Part shown: piece by piece, positions 8,609-18,216 of the stretch | Layout: each line of letters starts with the position of its first letter | How positions within the stretch are numbered: position 1 is the first letter of the stretch | Assembly: GCA_963835595.1 (NCBI GenBank) | Contig: CAWIGL010000002.1 | Coordinates: forward strand, 372,001 to 436,000 | Source: CAWEPK01 sp963835595 | GTDB lineage: Bacteria; Desulfobacterota; Syntrophorhabdia; Syntrophorhabdales; WCHB1-27 | Direction of reading: 5' to 3' | DNA: 64,000 bases | Translations under genes and position numbers: made by a program | Notes under the pieces: model-generated | Seen by the model: only the letters and a program-made list of their open reading frames with translations | Told to the model about the DNA's origin: nothing | Database searches by the model: none

Positions 8609-9333
8609 TATCTTTCTCCTCCATCCTCCTGTTTTCTTGTGACGCCGAGGTAGACGCGGAGCAGGTCCAGGCTCAGCCTCTCCTTATGTTCCGTGTATTT
8701 TATGGTTCCTTTTTCGAGGACGTAGACGCGGTCGCAAAGCTCCAGGGCGTTCTCGAGATTCTGGTCGGCGATGAGGGCCGTAATCCCCCTGTCGCGGAAG
8801 ATCTTTATGGTCTGCCTTACCTGCTGGACGATGGAGGGCTGGAGCCCTTCGGTCGGCTCGTCGAAGACGATCAGTTTCGGCTTCGACATGAGCGCCCTGG
8901 CGATCGCCAGCATCTGTTGCTGCCCGCCGCTCAGTGTGCCGCCCAACTGGCCCAGCCGCTCCTTCAGGATCGGGAAGTACCCGAAGACCTCATCCAGACT
9001 CTCTGTTTCAACCTTGCCTTTAGTGACGGGCACCGAGAGATTCTCAAGAACGGTGAGCCTGGGGAAGATATGCCTTCCCTGGGGCACGTAGCTCACTCCA
9101 AGGGAGGTTATCTTGTGGGCCTTCATGGAGCTTATATCTACGCTGTCGAAATTCACCAACCCGGTCGTCCTCGGAGGCGTCAGGCCGATGATGCTCCTCA
9201 CCAGGGTACTCTTCCCCATACCGTTTCTGCCCAGTATGCCGATTATCTCGCCTTTCGACACCTCGAATGAGACGCCCTGGATGATCTGGCTCTTGTTATA
9301 ATACGCGCGGAGATTTTCAACCTTCAGCAGCAC
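8608..9333 (-). CDS. livF: ABC transporter ATP-binding protein LivF
   Basis: 241-residue ATPase. Walker A is GRNGMGKST near residues 35-43, the signature is LSGGQQQMLAIARALMS near 134-150, and Walker B with its glutamate is LIVFDEPTEGL near 154-164. The N-terminus LLKVENLRAYYNKSQIIQGV is characteristic of LivF rather than LivG. It starts from a GTG inside the end of livG (17-bp overlap) and its stop overlaps the ATG of the FAD subunit gene. It completes the livHMGF set 11912-8608. Confidence 0.92.
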   Translation of the reverse strand: MLLKVENLRAYYNKSQIIQGVSFEVSKGEIIGILGRNGMGKSTLVRSIIGLTPPRTTGLVNFDSVDISSMKAHKITSLGVSYVPQGRHIFPRLTVLENLSVPVTKGKVETESLDEVFGYFPILKERLGQLGGTLSGGQQQMLAIARALMSKPKLIVFDEPTEGLQPSIVQQVRQTIKIFRDRGITALIADQNLENALELCDRVYVLEKGTIKYTEHKERLSLDLLRVYLGVTRKQEDGGER

Positions 9334-10090
9334 TCACTTTACCTCCAGCTAGATAAACCTCCTGCACGGCAGGATCGTTGCAGACCTCCTCGACGCTGCC
9401 GTCCCTTACCACCTCGCCGTAATTGAGGACACATATGTTGTGGGCCAGGCCGGTGACCACCTCCAGGTCATGCTCGACGAAGATGATGTTCCTTATTATG
9501 CCTGCGTCGTATAGTTCCTTGATCTTCTCCGCCAGGAAAGAGGTCTCTTTCGCGCTCAGGCCGGCGGTAGGCTCGTCCAGAAGCAGGAGCTTCGGGTTCG
9601 AGCCGAGCGCTATGGCCACCTCCTCCAGTCTCTGGTCGCCCTGGGAGATCTCCGTAGATACCCTGTTCCTCAGATCGGCGAGGCCCACCACCTCAAGTAT
9701 GTTTGCCACGTGCTCGTTCACATTCTTCACTGACAGGGCATTCCTGAAAGGGCTGACGCCCCGGCCGAAGCCCACCTGGGCCGCCAGCCTTACATTTTCG
9801 TAAACCGTCAGCTTCGGGAAAATCGATGTCACCTGGAACGTCCTGGCTATCCCCCTCTTGCACCGCTCATGGGGCGGCAGCTTCGTGATGTCTTCGCCCA
9901 TAAAGATGACCTTCCCCGCGTCCGGCTTGTACACGCCCGTGATAAGGTTGTAGAACGTCGTCTTCCCTGCCCCGTTCGGTCCTATGAGAGCCTTTATCTC
10001 GCCTTCCTCCAGCGCAAAGTTCACGCAGTTGGTTGTGACAAGGCCGCCGAAGCGCTTCGTGAGACCTTCCGTCTTGAGGACTGTAGACAT
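9317..10090 (-). CDS. livG: ABC transporter ATP-binding protein LivG
   Basis: About 257 residues. LKTEGLTKRFGGLVTTNCVN is the LivG-type opening. Walker A is GPNGAGKTT, the degenerate LivG signature is ISQGDQRLEEVAIALGS, and Walker B is LLLLDEPTAGLS. The ATG at 10090 is preferred over the GTG at 10096 because AGAGG lies about 8 nt upstream. It partners with LivF (8608-9333) beneath the LivH/LivM permeases at 10093-11912. Confidence 0.92.
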   Translation of the reverse strand: MSTVLKTEGLTKRFGGLVTTNCVNFALEEGEIKALIGPNGAGKTTFYNLITGVYKPDAGKVIFMGEDITKLPPHERCKRGIARTFQVTSIFPKLTVYENVRLAAQVGFGRGVSPFRNALSVKNVNEHVANILEVVGLADLRNRVSTEISQGDQRLEEVAIALGSNPKLLLLDEPTAGLSAKETSFLAEKIKELYDAGIIRNIIFVEHDLEVVTGLAHNICVLNYGEVVRDGSVEEVCNDPAVQEVYLAGGKVSAAEG

Positions 10091-10092
10091 TA

Positions 10093-11049
10093 TCACTTAC
10101 CTCTTCGCGTCGAGCACCGCTTCCAGAGGCCGGCTATGCCCTCCGGCGCAAGTATGATCACCAGGATCATAATCATCCCCATTATGATCAGGTAAAAGTC
10201 CGGGTTCCACGAGCTTATGATGTCCTCGAAAAAGACCAGCACAGCGGGCCCTATGAATGCACCGATAAGCGTTCCCGCTCCGCCGGTGATCGTCCACCAT
10301 ACGGACCTCGCCGTCCAGAGCCAGTAGAAGGAGTTGGCGCTCGTAAACCCGAGATGGAGGACATAGAGGGCACCGGCCAGCCCGGCGACAACACCGGAAA
10401 GGGCGAAAGAGAAGATCCGCAGGTTGCGCGTGTTGTAACCTATGATCTGCGCCCTTTCCTCGTTCTCTCGCACGGCTATAATGGCCCTGCCGTAAGGGGT
10501 CTTGAAGAACCTCCAGACGATGAACAGAACGAGACTGCACACGGCCAGGACGAAGTAATACTTGGTCACTGCGTCGCCGAGGCTTAAGGTGAAAAATCCG
10601 AAATTGAGGGGCGGCACCTTGAGGGTCAGCCCTTCGTCCGAGCCTGTGAGCGGTCTCTGCCCCATTGCAATGTAAAAGAAGATCATCGATACGACTATGG
10701 TAAAGGCGACGAAATAGTGGCTTTTGAATCTTGAGATCAGATAGCCATAAACCAGGGAGAACAGCGAGCACGCGACGATGCAGATCACCAGTGCGGTCCA
10801 AATGCTCACCTCCCAGTGTAGTATCGGCAGCAGGACTAGGTACCCGCCCAGTCCGAAAAAGACCGACATACCGAAATTGAGCAGTCCCGTGAACCCGTAT
10901 ATGATGTCGAAGCCCAGCGAGAAGAGTCCGAAGATAAGGATCTCTATCAGGAGCTGCTTATAGTAAATCGGGAGGAGATGCGGGACGACCAGCAGGAAGG
11001 CGGCTACGAAGGTGAAGACCAGCGATTTGAGTATCGTCTTGCGGGACAC
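10093..11049 (-). CDS. livM: ABC transporter permease, LivM family
   Basis: About 318 residues of mostly membrane-spanning sequence. FGLFSLGFDIIYGFTGLLNF is the LivM motif near residues 40-60, and the cytoplasmic coupling loop is AVRENEERAQIIGYNT. I start it at the GTG at 11049, three bases after the livH stop, with GAGG upstream; an upstream ATG at 11082 would add 11 residues that do not look like a LivM N-terminus. Part of a complete livHMGF operon. Confidence 0.9.
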   Translation of the reverse strand: MSRKTILKSLVFTFVAAFLLVVPHLLPIYYKQLLIEILIFGLFSLGFDIIYGFTGLLNFGMSVFFGLGGYLVLLPILHWEVSIWTALVICIVACSLFSLVYGYLISRFKSHYFVAFTIVVSMIFFYIAMGQRPLTGSDEGLTLKVPPLNFGFFTLSLGDAVTKYYFVLAVCSLVLFIVWRFFKTPYGRAIIAVRENEERAQIIGYNTRNLRIFSFALSGVVAGLAGALYVLHLGFTSANSFYWLWTARSVWWTITGGAGTLIGAFIGPAVLVFFEDIISSWNPDFYLIIMGMIMILVIILAPEGIAGLWKRCSTRRGK

Positions 11050-11051
11050 GG

Positions 11052-11912
11052 CTAATACCTCATTATGCCTTCCGGCCGCCAATACAGAATGCCGACCATG
11101 ATGGCCAAAGACAAACCCTTCGCCAAGACGGGGTCCAAAAAGACTGAAAAGAGACCGTTCGACAACGACAAAATCAGGGCCGAAATGATAGTCCCGGGAA
11201 TGCTCCCGAACCCGGCGACGATGACTATTATGAACGCGTCAATCAGGATGTCGTGGCCCATATTTGGCGTGATGCTTGTCATGGGCGCCACTATCACGCC
11301 TCCGAGGGCCGCGAGAACAGATCCCAGGACAAAGGTGAGCATATAGACGGACGAGACGGAGATGCCCATGGCGCTTGCGGTATCGTGGTCCTGGCTCGTT
11401 GCGCGTATCCAGAGTCCCAGCTTGGTTTTCTTGAGAAAAGCAATGAGGGTGCCGATGATGGCCAGAGACATCGCCGCGGCGAATATGCGGTACCCTGAAT
11501 ACGTAGTTCTGCCGAAGAGGGGCACCTGAAACGGCAAGGGGTTGGCTATATTTCTGGGTGCCCCTCCGAATACCAGAAGCAAAGCCTGTTCAAGGATGAA
11601 CATAAGTCCGTACGATATGATGAGGGTGGTCGCCATAGGATAGCCGACCACCCTGAACCTGATCGTCGTAAGATAGATGACAATGGCTATGAGCGCCATA
11701 ATCAGAGGGGCGACAACGAGTGAATATGCCCAGGAACCCAGGAAGGCGGTCAGATAGAACGTGGCGACAGCGCCTATCGCGTACATCGCACCATGGGCTA
11801 TATTGATGATGCTGAGCTGGCCGTAAATCAATGTCAGGCCGAGGGAGACCATCGCTATCACACAAGCCCAGACGGCTGCGTTCAAAAGGGACAGCACTAT
11901 CGCGTTTGCCAA
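11052..11912 (-). CDS. livH: ABC transporter permease, LivH family
   Basis: 286-residue permease: LLNAAVWACVIAMVSLGLTL, then IYGQLSIINIAHGAMYAIGA, the LivH hallmark near residues 27-46. The coupling loop SQDHDTASAMGISVSSVYML lies near 172-191. It is the first gene of the livHMGF set and is separated from the binding protein at 12219-13484 by the palindrome-ended repeat element. If the operon once ran through, the element now sits between receptor and permease. Confidence 0.9.
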   Translation of the reverse strand: MANAIVLSLLNAAVWACVIAMVSLGLTLIYGQLSIINIAHGAMYAIGAVATFYLTAFLGSWAYSLVVAPLIMALIAIVIYLTTIRFRVVGYPMATTLIISYGLMFILEQALLLVFGGAPRNIANPLPFQVPLFGRTTYSGYRIFAAAMSLAIIGTLIAFLKKTKLGLWIRATSQDHDTASAMGISVSSVYMLTFVLGSVLAALGGVIVAPMTSITPNMGHDILIDAFIIVIVAGFGSIPGTIISALILSLSNGLFSVFLDPVLAKGLSLAIMVGILYWRPEGIMRY

Positions 11913-11969
11913 GGTCGCGCCCCGCTGCTTTAGCCCCCTTTAATGCGGAGGCCGATCAACTTGTGGACT

Positions 11970-12192
11970 CCCTGTATCTTGCTACAGGGATACTATCACC
12001 GTACCGCCATGAAAGCCTTTCTTCGCGTTGTTTCGTCTCCGCGCCTTTTGCATCCGACTATCATGCTTGGAGCTTTGGCGCACTTTACACCGGCTATTAT
12101 TGGGGCTCAGCGCCCCCTCCACGAGCAAAAGCTCGTGGAGCCACCCCCCTCAACAAAGGCGTTCAGTTGATACCCTGCTGCAAGCAGCAGGG
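11970..12192 (-). repeat. Palindrome-ended repeat element, copy 1 (no coding capacity)
   Basis: Fills the roughly 300-bp gap between livH and the binding protein gene. One end is a hairpin CCCTGCTGC-AA-GCAGCAGGG (12173-12192). The other end is CCCTGTATC-TT-GCTACAGGG (11970-11989, one mismatch). Inside are another stem (CTCCACGAGC/GCTCGTGGAG at about 12117-12140) and a conserved non-palindromic core that recurs in copy 2 at 31887-32193 in the opposite orientation. Subterminal hairpins without terminal inverted repeats recall IS200/IS605-derived nonautonomous elements. No transposase is seen. Confidence 0.7.
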
Positions 12193-12218
12193 TCATTTAT
12201 TCACTCTCTTATAGGCCC

Positions 12219-13484
12219 TTACTCTTTCCTAAAATCTACCAACGGCGGATAAGACGGGATAATATCGGCGGCCGGGACCCGTGCTTTGGTCAGGATGGCT
12301 CCTTTTTCCGCCTTCAAAACGTATATATCCGTCAGGGCCTGATGGTCTTCCGCCCGCATGGTCTTGCCGCCCATGGGGAAGTCGATGCTCGTTTTCACGG
12401 TCGCCCCTTCAAGGGCCTTCATGAATTTCAGGTTATCGCTCTTCGACTTCCAACCGCTATCCTCCACGCCTTTCTTGATCCAGGAGATTTCTTCCCAGCC
12501 TGCCCAGATGTATTCGGCGCTCAGCTCGCCGCTCTTGTCCCATCCATCATCATTGATCCCGACGATGTTCCTGTACGCCTTCTGCGCATTCCGCACCTCA
12601 GGGGCAAAGCCGGAGAGCGACCGGGACCCGTAAGTGCCGCACCACACCAAGTCTGCGCCCGGTCCCAGGTCTTTATACCGGATCGAGTGGATGCTTCCTA
12701 CAAAGATCGGTTTGTGAAGCCCGACTTCCCATGCCTGGTTGACAAGGTTAAGGACATCGTTAGTGAAATACCCGGCTACAATGAAATCCGTGTTCTTGGG
12801 CACCTTGCTCAGGTACGGGACGAAATCGAGGGTGCCGACCGGCGAAAAGGCCTTGCCTATCATCTTCAGGCCGATCTTGCCGAAGATCTCTTCAGCCATG
12901 CCTACAACCGAATGGCCCCACTCGTAGTCGGCCCCCAGGCCGTAAGCGTTCTTCCCGAGCTCTTTACCCGCGAACCGCGCCATGGCTATGGCGGCCATCT
13001 GGGCGTCGCCGATAGCCCTGAAGACGTACCGGTTGCCTTTCTTCGCGGTGATGTCCCTGGCCGTGGCCTCCGTGAACATGATGGTGTTCAGTTCTTTAGC
13101 AATCGGAATGGCGCCCACGGCTACCCCGGAATTAACCCCGACCAGAATGAAATCGCACTTGTCCTTGAGGATCAGTTTTCTAAGCTTCCTAAGACCCGTC
13201 GCCGGGTCGGTGGCGCTGTCCTCGACGATGTACTTCACCTGGCGTCCGGCTATTCCGCCGCTCTTGTTGATCCGCTCTATTGCCGCCTTGGCCGTGAAGT
13301 TGCCTCCCCGGCCGTGAGTGGAGAGGGGTCCCGTCAGGTCGTAGACGCCCCCTATGACAATGGGGTCATTTGACGGGGCGGCCCAGAGTGGTGCCCCCGT
13401 GAAGAAAGCGGCTGCCAGTGCTACTACCGCGCAGACCGCAACCTTTTTCCACGTCGCCTTACCATTCCCTGTTTTCTCTCTCAT
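12219..13484 (-). CDS. Periplasmic binding protein of a Liv-type ABC transporter
   Basis: About 421 residues. The ATG at 13484 is chosen because GGGGAG lies just upstream; an in-frame ATG at 13502 exists. A signal peptide runs to about AAFFTGAPLWAAP, and the mature start is NDPIVIGGVYDLTGPLSTHG, the Peripla_BP_6 ligand loop. INKSGGIAGRQVKYIVEDSA and the block VDFRKE at the C-terminus are conserved with the receptor at 36176-37422. The 5' end overlaps the livF gene of the upstream transporter by 26 bp, so two transporter sets are fused into one transcription unit. Confidence 0.87.
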   Translation of the reverse strand: MREKTGNGKATWKKVAVCAVVALAAAFFTGAPLWAAPSNDPIVIGGVYDLTGPLSTHGRGGNFTAKAAIERINKSGGIAGRQVKYIVEDSATDPATGLRKLRKLILKDKCDFILVGVNSGVAVGAIPIAKELNTIMFTEATARDITAKKGNRYVFRAIGDAQMAAIAMARFAGKELGKNAYGLGADYEWGHSVVGMAEEIFGKIGLKMIGKAFSPVGTLDFVPYLSKVPKNTDFIVAGYFTNDVLNLVNQAWEVGLHKPIFVGSIHSIRYKDLGPGADLVWCGTYGSRSLSGFAPEVRNAQKAYRNIVGINDDGWDKSGELSAEYIWAGWEEISWIKKGVEDSGWKSKSDNLKFMKALEGATVKTSIDFPMGGKTMRAEDHQALTDIYVLKAEKGAILTKARVPAADIIPSYPPLVDFRKE

Positions 13485-14259
13485 GTTCTCCCCTTTCGTC
13501 AAAGACCATATGGCCTTCGGTCTTTAATCGCGTCAAATACCGAGATAGCTCTTTCGGATTCTGCGGATCCATCGATAGCTCTTTCGAAGACCCGTGCCTC
13601 ACGATATGGCCCGTCTCCAATACAAATGCGCTGGTGCAAAGCTCCAAGCACAGATGGACGTCCTGCTCGACAATGAGGATACTCAACGATTTCTCGCTAT
13701 AGACTTTTTTGAGGGCTTCGACAATCCTGTCCACTACTACGGGCGCAAGCCCGAGGGAGAGCTCATCGACAAGCATAAGTTTCGGACTCGACATGAGTCC
13801 CCTCCCGATCGCGCACATTTGCTGCTCGCCCCCGGAGAGGGTCCCTGCCAGTTGTTTCTCTCTCTGGGACAGAATCGGAAAGAGATCATAAATAAAATCG
13901 AGGTCTTCCGATACGCGTGACTTGTCTGGTAGGGAATAGGCTCCAAGCAGGATATTCTGGCGGACCGTAAGACCCGGGAAAAGCTGTCTGCCTTCGGGGA
14001 TCTGGGTTATGCCGCTCCTCACGCGCGTATAATGGTCTGTATGGGTGATATCCTTCCCCGCGTAATGGATGGTGCCCGCCTTGGGGGAACCCAAGCCGGA
14101 AATGGTATTGATAAGAGTAGTTTTCCCGGCCCCGTTGCCCCCTAACAGTCCCACGATCTCCTTTTCGGCGACTTGAAGGTTTACTTTCCATAATACCTGC
14201 GCATTCCCATACCCTGCGTCCAGGTCATTAACGCTCAGAAGCCAATTATTTGCCGGCAC
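13459..14259 (-). CDS. livF: ABC transporter ATP-binding protein LivF
   Basis: About 266 residues. LLSVNDLDAGYGNAQVLWKV is the LivF opening, Walker A is GGNGAGKTT, the signature is LSGGEQQMCAIGRGLMS, and Walker B is LMLVDELSLGLAP. The frame is open to 14325, but that extension overlaps livG and looks artefactual. A GTG at 14259, six bases after the livG stop, gives a normal N-terminus. A C-terminal tail of about 25 charged residues (RGEHERENREW at the end) overlaps the start of the next receptor gene and is unusual. Confidence 0.88.
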   Translation of the reverse strand: MPANNWLLSVNDLDAGYGNAQVLWKVNLQVAEKEIVGLLGGNGAGKTTLINTISGLGSPKAGTIHYAGKDITHTDHYTRVRSGITQIPEGRQLFPGLTVRQNILLGAYSLPDKSRVSEDLDFIYDLFPILSQREKQLAGTLSGGEQQMCAIGRGLMSSPKLMLVDELSLGLAPVVVDRIVEALKKVYSEKSLSILIVEQDVHLCLELCTSAFVLETGHIVRHGSSKELSMDPQNPKELSRYLTRLKTEGHMVFDERGEHERENREW

Positions 14260-14264
14260 TGCAT

Positions 14265-15026
14265 TCAATCCGTCATCCCCCTTCTCTCGGCCTCCATCCG
14301 GGCAAACCGCTCGCCCAGGTAACATTGGAGGACCTCTGCGTCCCGGCAGACTTCCTCAGGCGTATCCAGAGCGATCCGCCTTCCGTGATGGAGAACGAGA
14401 ATACGCTGGCAGATGGCCATGGTCGCACGCATCACGTGCTCGATCATGACTACCGTTATCCCCCGCCTGTTGACCTCCCTGACCGTTTCCATCATCTCGT
14501 CCACTTCTTTAGGGTTCAGAGCGGACATCGCCTCGTCCAAAAGCAGGAGTCTCGGGTGCATTGCCAGGGCGCGGGCAACTTCCAGGCGTTTTCTGTCCGG
14601 GATGGTCAGGCTTGTCACCGGTCTGCTCATCTTGTCGGCAAGGCCCACAAAGGCCAGCACCTCCTCGGCCTCTCCAGCGGCCGTTTTCATATCCTTCCGT
14701 AGCTTAGCTCCGAAGATACCGCCCACCGTTACGTTCTGCTTCACTGTCAGGCCCTCGAAGGGACGCACTATCTGGAACGCCCTGCCGATGCCCAGGTGTG
14801 TGATCTCGTGGGGTTTCAGGTTGTTCAGGAGGACCCCGTTGAAGAAGAGCTTCCCCGAACTCAAGGGGAAAATTCCGTTGACCATGTTCAGAAGCGTGGT
14901 CTTCCCCGCCCCGTTAGGTCCGATAAGCCCGAAGATCTCGCCTTCCTCAACGACAAAATCGACCTCGTTGACGGCGATTACTCCGCCGAAGCGCTTCGAT
15001 ACCTTTATTCCCTCCAACAGGCCCAT
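14265..15026 (-). CDS. livG: ABC transporter ATP-binding protein LivG
   Basis: 253 residues. LLEGIKVSKRFGGVIAVNEV opens the domain and Walker A is GPNGAGKTT. The signature is degenerate (LTIPDRKRLEVARALAM), as often seen in LivG, and Walker B is LLLLDEAMSALNP. The start shares its last base with the livM stop (15026). It acts with LivF (13459-14259). Confidence 0.92.
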   Translation of the reverse strand: MGLLEGIKVSKRFGGVIAVNEVDFVVEEGEIFGLIGPNGAGKTTLLNMVNGIFPLSSGKLFFNGVLLNNLKPHEITHLGIGRAFQIVRPFEGLTVKQNVTVGGIFGAKLRKDMKTAAGEAEEVLAFVGLADKMSRPVTSLTIPDRKRLEVARALAMHPRLLLLDEAMSALNPKEVDEMMETVREVNRRGITVVMIEHVMRATMAICQRILVLHHGRRIALDTPEEVCRDAEVLQCYLGERFARMEAERRGMTD

Positions 15027-16015
15027 CAGATTTTATTCTCCCTGATGCCCTTCGTAAAAAGGGACAGGCTAAACTTCTTACCCACCAGGTCAACGAGACC
15101 TTTCGGCGTGAAGAGACACGTCAGAATAAGGATCGAGCCCACGATCAGGAAATGGTACTCCATGTACCTACTCCACGCGAACTCCGAGACGAGTTCGATA
15201 AAAAACGCCCCGGCCAGGGGACCCCACACGGTCCCCGCACCTCCAAGGACCATCATCAGGTACATCTTTATGGAGGGGGTGATCTCGAAGACAACCCCCG
15301 GGTCGATATACCCCATCCAGTAAGCAAAGGCGGACCCCGCAAGGCCGGTGAAAAAAGCGCTGATCGCCCAGCTTGCCGTCTTGTAAGGCGGCGGATTAAT
15401 CCCCATCACCGATGCCGCATCCTCGTCGAACTTGATGGCCTTGAAGGCAAGGCCCAGATAGCTGCGGTCTATGCACCAAACACAAAACGTGCACGCCAGC
15501 ATCAGGAACAGCATGAAGTAGTAGAAGAAGTCGTTCACCATGGTTACGCCACCCGTAAACATTGGCAGGGTGATGCCGCGCCCCCCTCCGGTAATGTCGA
15601 GACTGCTCGCGATCTCTCGCATCAGCTCCGAAAGGGCCAGGGTCGCCATAAGGAAGTACTGCCCCTTAAGCCTGAGAATCAGAATTCCAACACCCGCGGA
15701 GAACAATATCGTTCCCAGCCCGGAGGCGGCAAAGGCCACCGTAAAGGGCGCTCCCAGATGGGTCATGAGGACGGCAGTAATGTATGCGCCGAGTCCAAAA
15801 AAGAGGATATTCCCCAACGCGAGGTAGCCGCAGTACCCGGCGATAATGTTGACCCCCTGCGTGAGCAACCCGAACATAAAGACGTTCGTCAGAAGGCGCA
15901 GCCAATAGCCGCGCAGGAAAAGCGGCCCGCTAAGAGCCAATAGCAGTAACAGTACGAGCAGGCCCTGCCTCATCATTTTACGTCCACCGAGGGCTTTTCG
16001 TTTCGTATCAGCCAT
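15026..16015 (-). CDS. livM: ABC transporter permease, LivM family
   Basis: About 329 residues of membrane protein. FMFGLLTQGVNIIAGYCGYL is the LivM block (about residues 48-70) and the coupling loop IKFDEDAASVMGINPPPYKT lies near 209-228. The ATG at 16015 overlaps the livH stop and gives MADTKRKALGG, a plausible cytoplasmic N-terminus; an in-frame start at 16030 is also possible. Confidence 0.9.
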   Translation of the reverse strand: MADTKRKALGGRKMMRQGLLVLLLLLALSGPLFLRGYWLRLLTNVFMFGLLTQGVNIIAGYCGYLALGNILFFGLGAYITAVLMTHLGAPFTVAFAASGLGTILFSAGVGILILRLKGQYFLMATLALSELMREIASSLDITGGGRGITLPMFTGGVTMVNDFFYYFMLFLMLACTFCVWCIDRSYLGLAFKAIKFDEDAASVMGINPPPYKTASWAISAFFTGLAGSAFAYWMGYIDPGVVFEITPSIKMYLMMVLGGAGTVWGPLAGAFFIELVSEFAWSRYMEYHFLIVGSILILTCLFTPKGLVDLVGKKFSLSLFTKGIRENKI

Positions 16016-16871
16016 AGAATTTCCTACCAAAAAAACCTCTGGGAAGAAAGATCAATACAAGAATAAAGATCAGGAACATGACGATCTTCTGATACTCCAT
16101 GCCAAGCCACAGAACCGAGAAGGAGTCGGCCAAACCCATAACCAGCCCTCCCAGGAGCGCCCCGGGAATATTCCCCAGTCCGCCGATGACGGCAACCAGG
16201 AAAAGTATCATCAACATGTCACCGCCTGAGAAGGGGGATACGGGTTTCAGGATCACATAGAGCGTCCCCATGGCCCCTGCAAGCCCCGAGCTGATCGCAA
16301 AGGTGAGGGCATAACTCCGGCGGATGTTTATCCCCACGATCTGCGCCGCCCTCTTGTTCTGAGAGCTTGCGTGTATTGCATTCCCCGTCTCCGTATGCCC
16401 CAGGAACCAGTGCAGCCCGATGGTTGCCCCTACGGCAATGAAGAACACCGCCAGCCGGACATAGGGGATCGTCACGCCGACTATCTCGAAATTCTTGCCC
16501 GCATAAGAAGGGTTTATCCCCCGGAAGTCGGCGCTCCAGATAAGGAGGATCACGTTGATCAGGACGAGATTGAGGCCGAAGGTGAGCAAGCTCGTAAGGA
16601 CTACGCCTCCCTTGCCCACCATGTTGATAATCCACCGCTGGATAGCGTACCCCGTGCCGAAAAGGATAAGACCGCTCACCGGGATGGTAAGAAAGGGGTC
16701 GATATGGAAGAGTTGACACGTCGCAAAGGTGAGATACGCGCCGAGAATGATCTGGGTCCCCTGGGCCAGGTTTATAATCCCCATGATCCCGTAAACCAGG
16801 GAGAAAGCGACACCGATGGAGGCGTAAAACCCGCCCAGGAGCAATCCGTTTGCAATCATCTGAAGAATCAT
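16008..16871 (-). CDS. livH: ABC transporter permease, LivH family
   Basis: About 287 residues from the ATG at 16871 (MILQMIANGLLLGGFYASIG). The longer open frame to 16940 would translate antisense of the receptor's end and is rejected. FSLVYGIMGIINLAQGTQII replaces the usual HG of LivH with QG. The DNA encoding its first nine codons, together with the end of the upstream receptor, recurs as a scar at 21921-22046. Confidence 0.9.
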   Translation of the reverse strand: MILQMIANGLLLGGFYASIGVAFSLVYGIMGIINLAQGTQIILGAYLTFATCQLFHIDPFLTIPVSGLILFGTGYAIQRWIINMVGKGGVVLTSLLTFGLNLVLINVILLIWSADFRGINPSYAGKNFEIVGVTIPYVRLAVFFIAVGATIGLHWFLGHTETGNAIHASSQNKRAAQIVGINIRRSYALTFAISSGLAGAMGTLYVILKPVSPFSGGDMLMILFLVAVIGGLGNIPGALLGGLVMGLADSFSVLWLGMEYQKIVMFLIFILVLIFLPRGFFGRKFYG

Positions 16872-16887
16872 GTACCGGCCTCTTACC

Positions 16888-18106
16888 CTACCTCTTAGAC
16901 CAAGCGGGAGTCGGGTAGATGACTTTGGCGCCCGCTTCAAGCGGGTCGACGCTGACCCTCTTCTGGCGCTGGATCTGAAGGCTGCCGAGGCGCCCCTTGA
17001 TATTGTTGCCCTTCGCGTCCCATTTGAACGACCCGTAAAAAGTCGTGATGTCCATCGTGCTCAAAACATCGCGCACCTTCGCCTGGTCCAGGGTGCCTGC
17101 CTTCTCGATGGCAATCTGGAGCAGAAGCCCGCTCGTCGCGCCCACCGCATTATAGACATGGGCCGGCTTCCCCGTCTGCTTCATGAAGGTATCCGCGAAA
17201 GTATTGACATCGAAATAGGGGCCTTTCCACATCAGGGCCTTTGCCCAGTGATACGCGCTGAAGACGTAATCCCCGTCCTTGCCCAGGATCTTGCTCCAGT
17301 CGTCAAACTCCGGGGCGCTGAGGAAAACGTATGCCTTGGGGTTGACGTTCAGCTCCTTGCACTGTTTCAGGAAGGGGACGCAATCCTCGAAATAGGCGCC
17401 GAAGAAGATGACGTCGGGGTTCTTCGCCTTGACCATGGTCAGCATGGCCGAGAAGTCCGTAGTCTTGGCGGGGAACTTCGCGTAATAGACCTCCTGCATC
17501 CCGAGCGACTTGATCTGGCTCCTTATCCCGTCGGAAGCCAGGATCGGATAGAGGCTGTCCAGACAGAGGACGGCGACGGTCTTAGGGGCCGGCTTCTGCT
17601 TGGCGAGGACCTCGGCCGTATACAAGAAATCCCTGCTCGCCGGCGGCATCACGGAAAAGAGGTACTTGTAGCCGCGCTCGTAAAGGGCGTCCGAGTTGGC
17701 CGCCCCGGCTATCGTGATATAGTGGTAGCGCTCCCCGATGGCGCTCGTGGCGAAGGCGATGCCACTCGAATAGGGGGCGAGTAAGAAGTTGACCTTGTCC
17801 TCGGTAATCAGCTTCTCGGTCAGCTTGGCCGCCGTCATGGTGTCCGACTTATCGTCGTAGTAGACGATGTCCACCTTGTGCTTCTTGCCTCCGACGTTGA
17901 TCCCTCCCCGGGCGTTCACCCAATCCTTCCAGAAGTCGTAGCCCTCTTTGACAAGGGCCCCTTCACGGGCAAACTTCCCGGTCATGCTGATGGCCGCCCC
18001 TATCAGGGATCTTGTCTTCAGCCGCTGCCTTCGTGCCCGCTACGCCAAGGAAAAAAAAGCACGCTACCACGACCAGAACAACGATCTCGCTTACGCCTCT
18101 CTTCAT
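16888..18106 (-). CDS. Periplasmic binding protein of a Liv-type ABC transporter (frameshift near its N-terminus)
   Basis: The open frame begins MTGKFAREG at 17985, in the middle of the first strand of the receptor fold. Reading further upstream, an ATG at 18106 preceded by AAGGAGAG encodes MKRGVSEIVVLVVVACFFFL and a signal peptide ending near TKAAAEDKI. One extra C in the CCC run at about 18011 separates the two; removing it gives KILIGAAISMTGKFAREG. The restored product of about 405 residues matches the paralogue at 3229-4446 in length and sequence. It is followed 16 bp on by livH (16008-16871), its likely partner. Confidence 0.85.
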
Positions 18107-18216
18107 TCGTCTCTCCTTGTGCGGAATTTGCGTTAGCCCGCTTTGCTGCCTTCTCCGTTACAACGCCTCTCCCTTTTCGCTTCCGGTCCGGGTGCGCTTG
18201 CAAACGCTCTGCGAGT

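Noticed and set aside
12342..13373. A 343-codon plus-strand frame opposite a receptor gene
   Set aside because: Antisense shadow of a typical receptor with signal peptide; no independent support.
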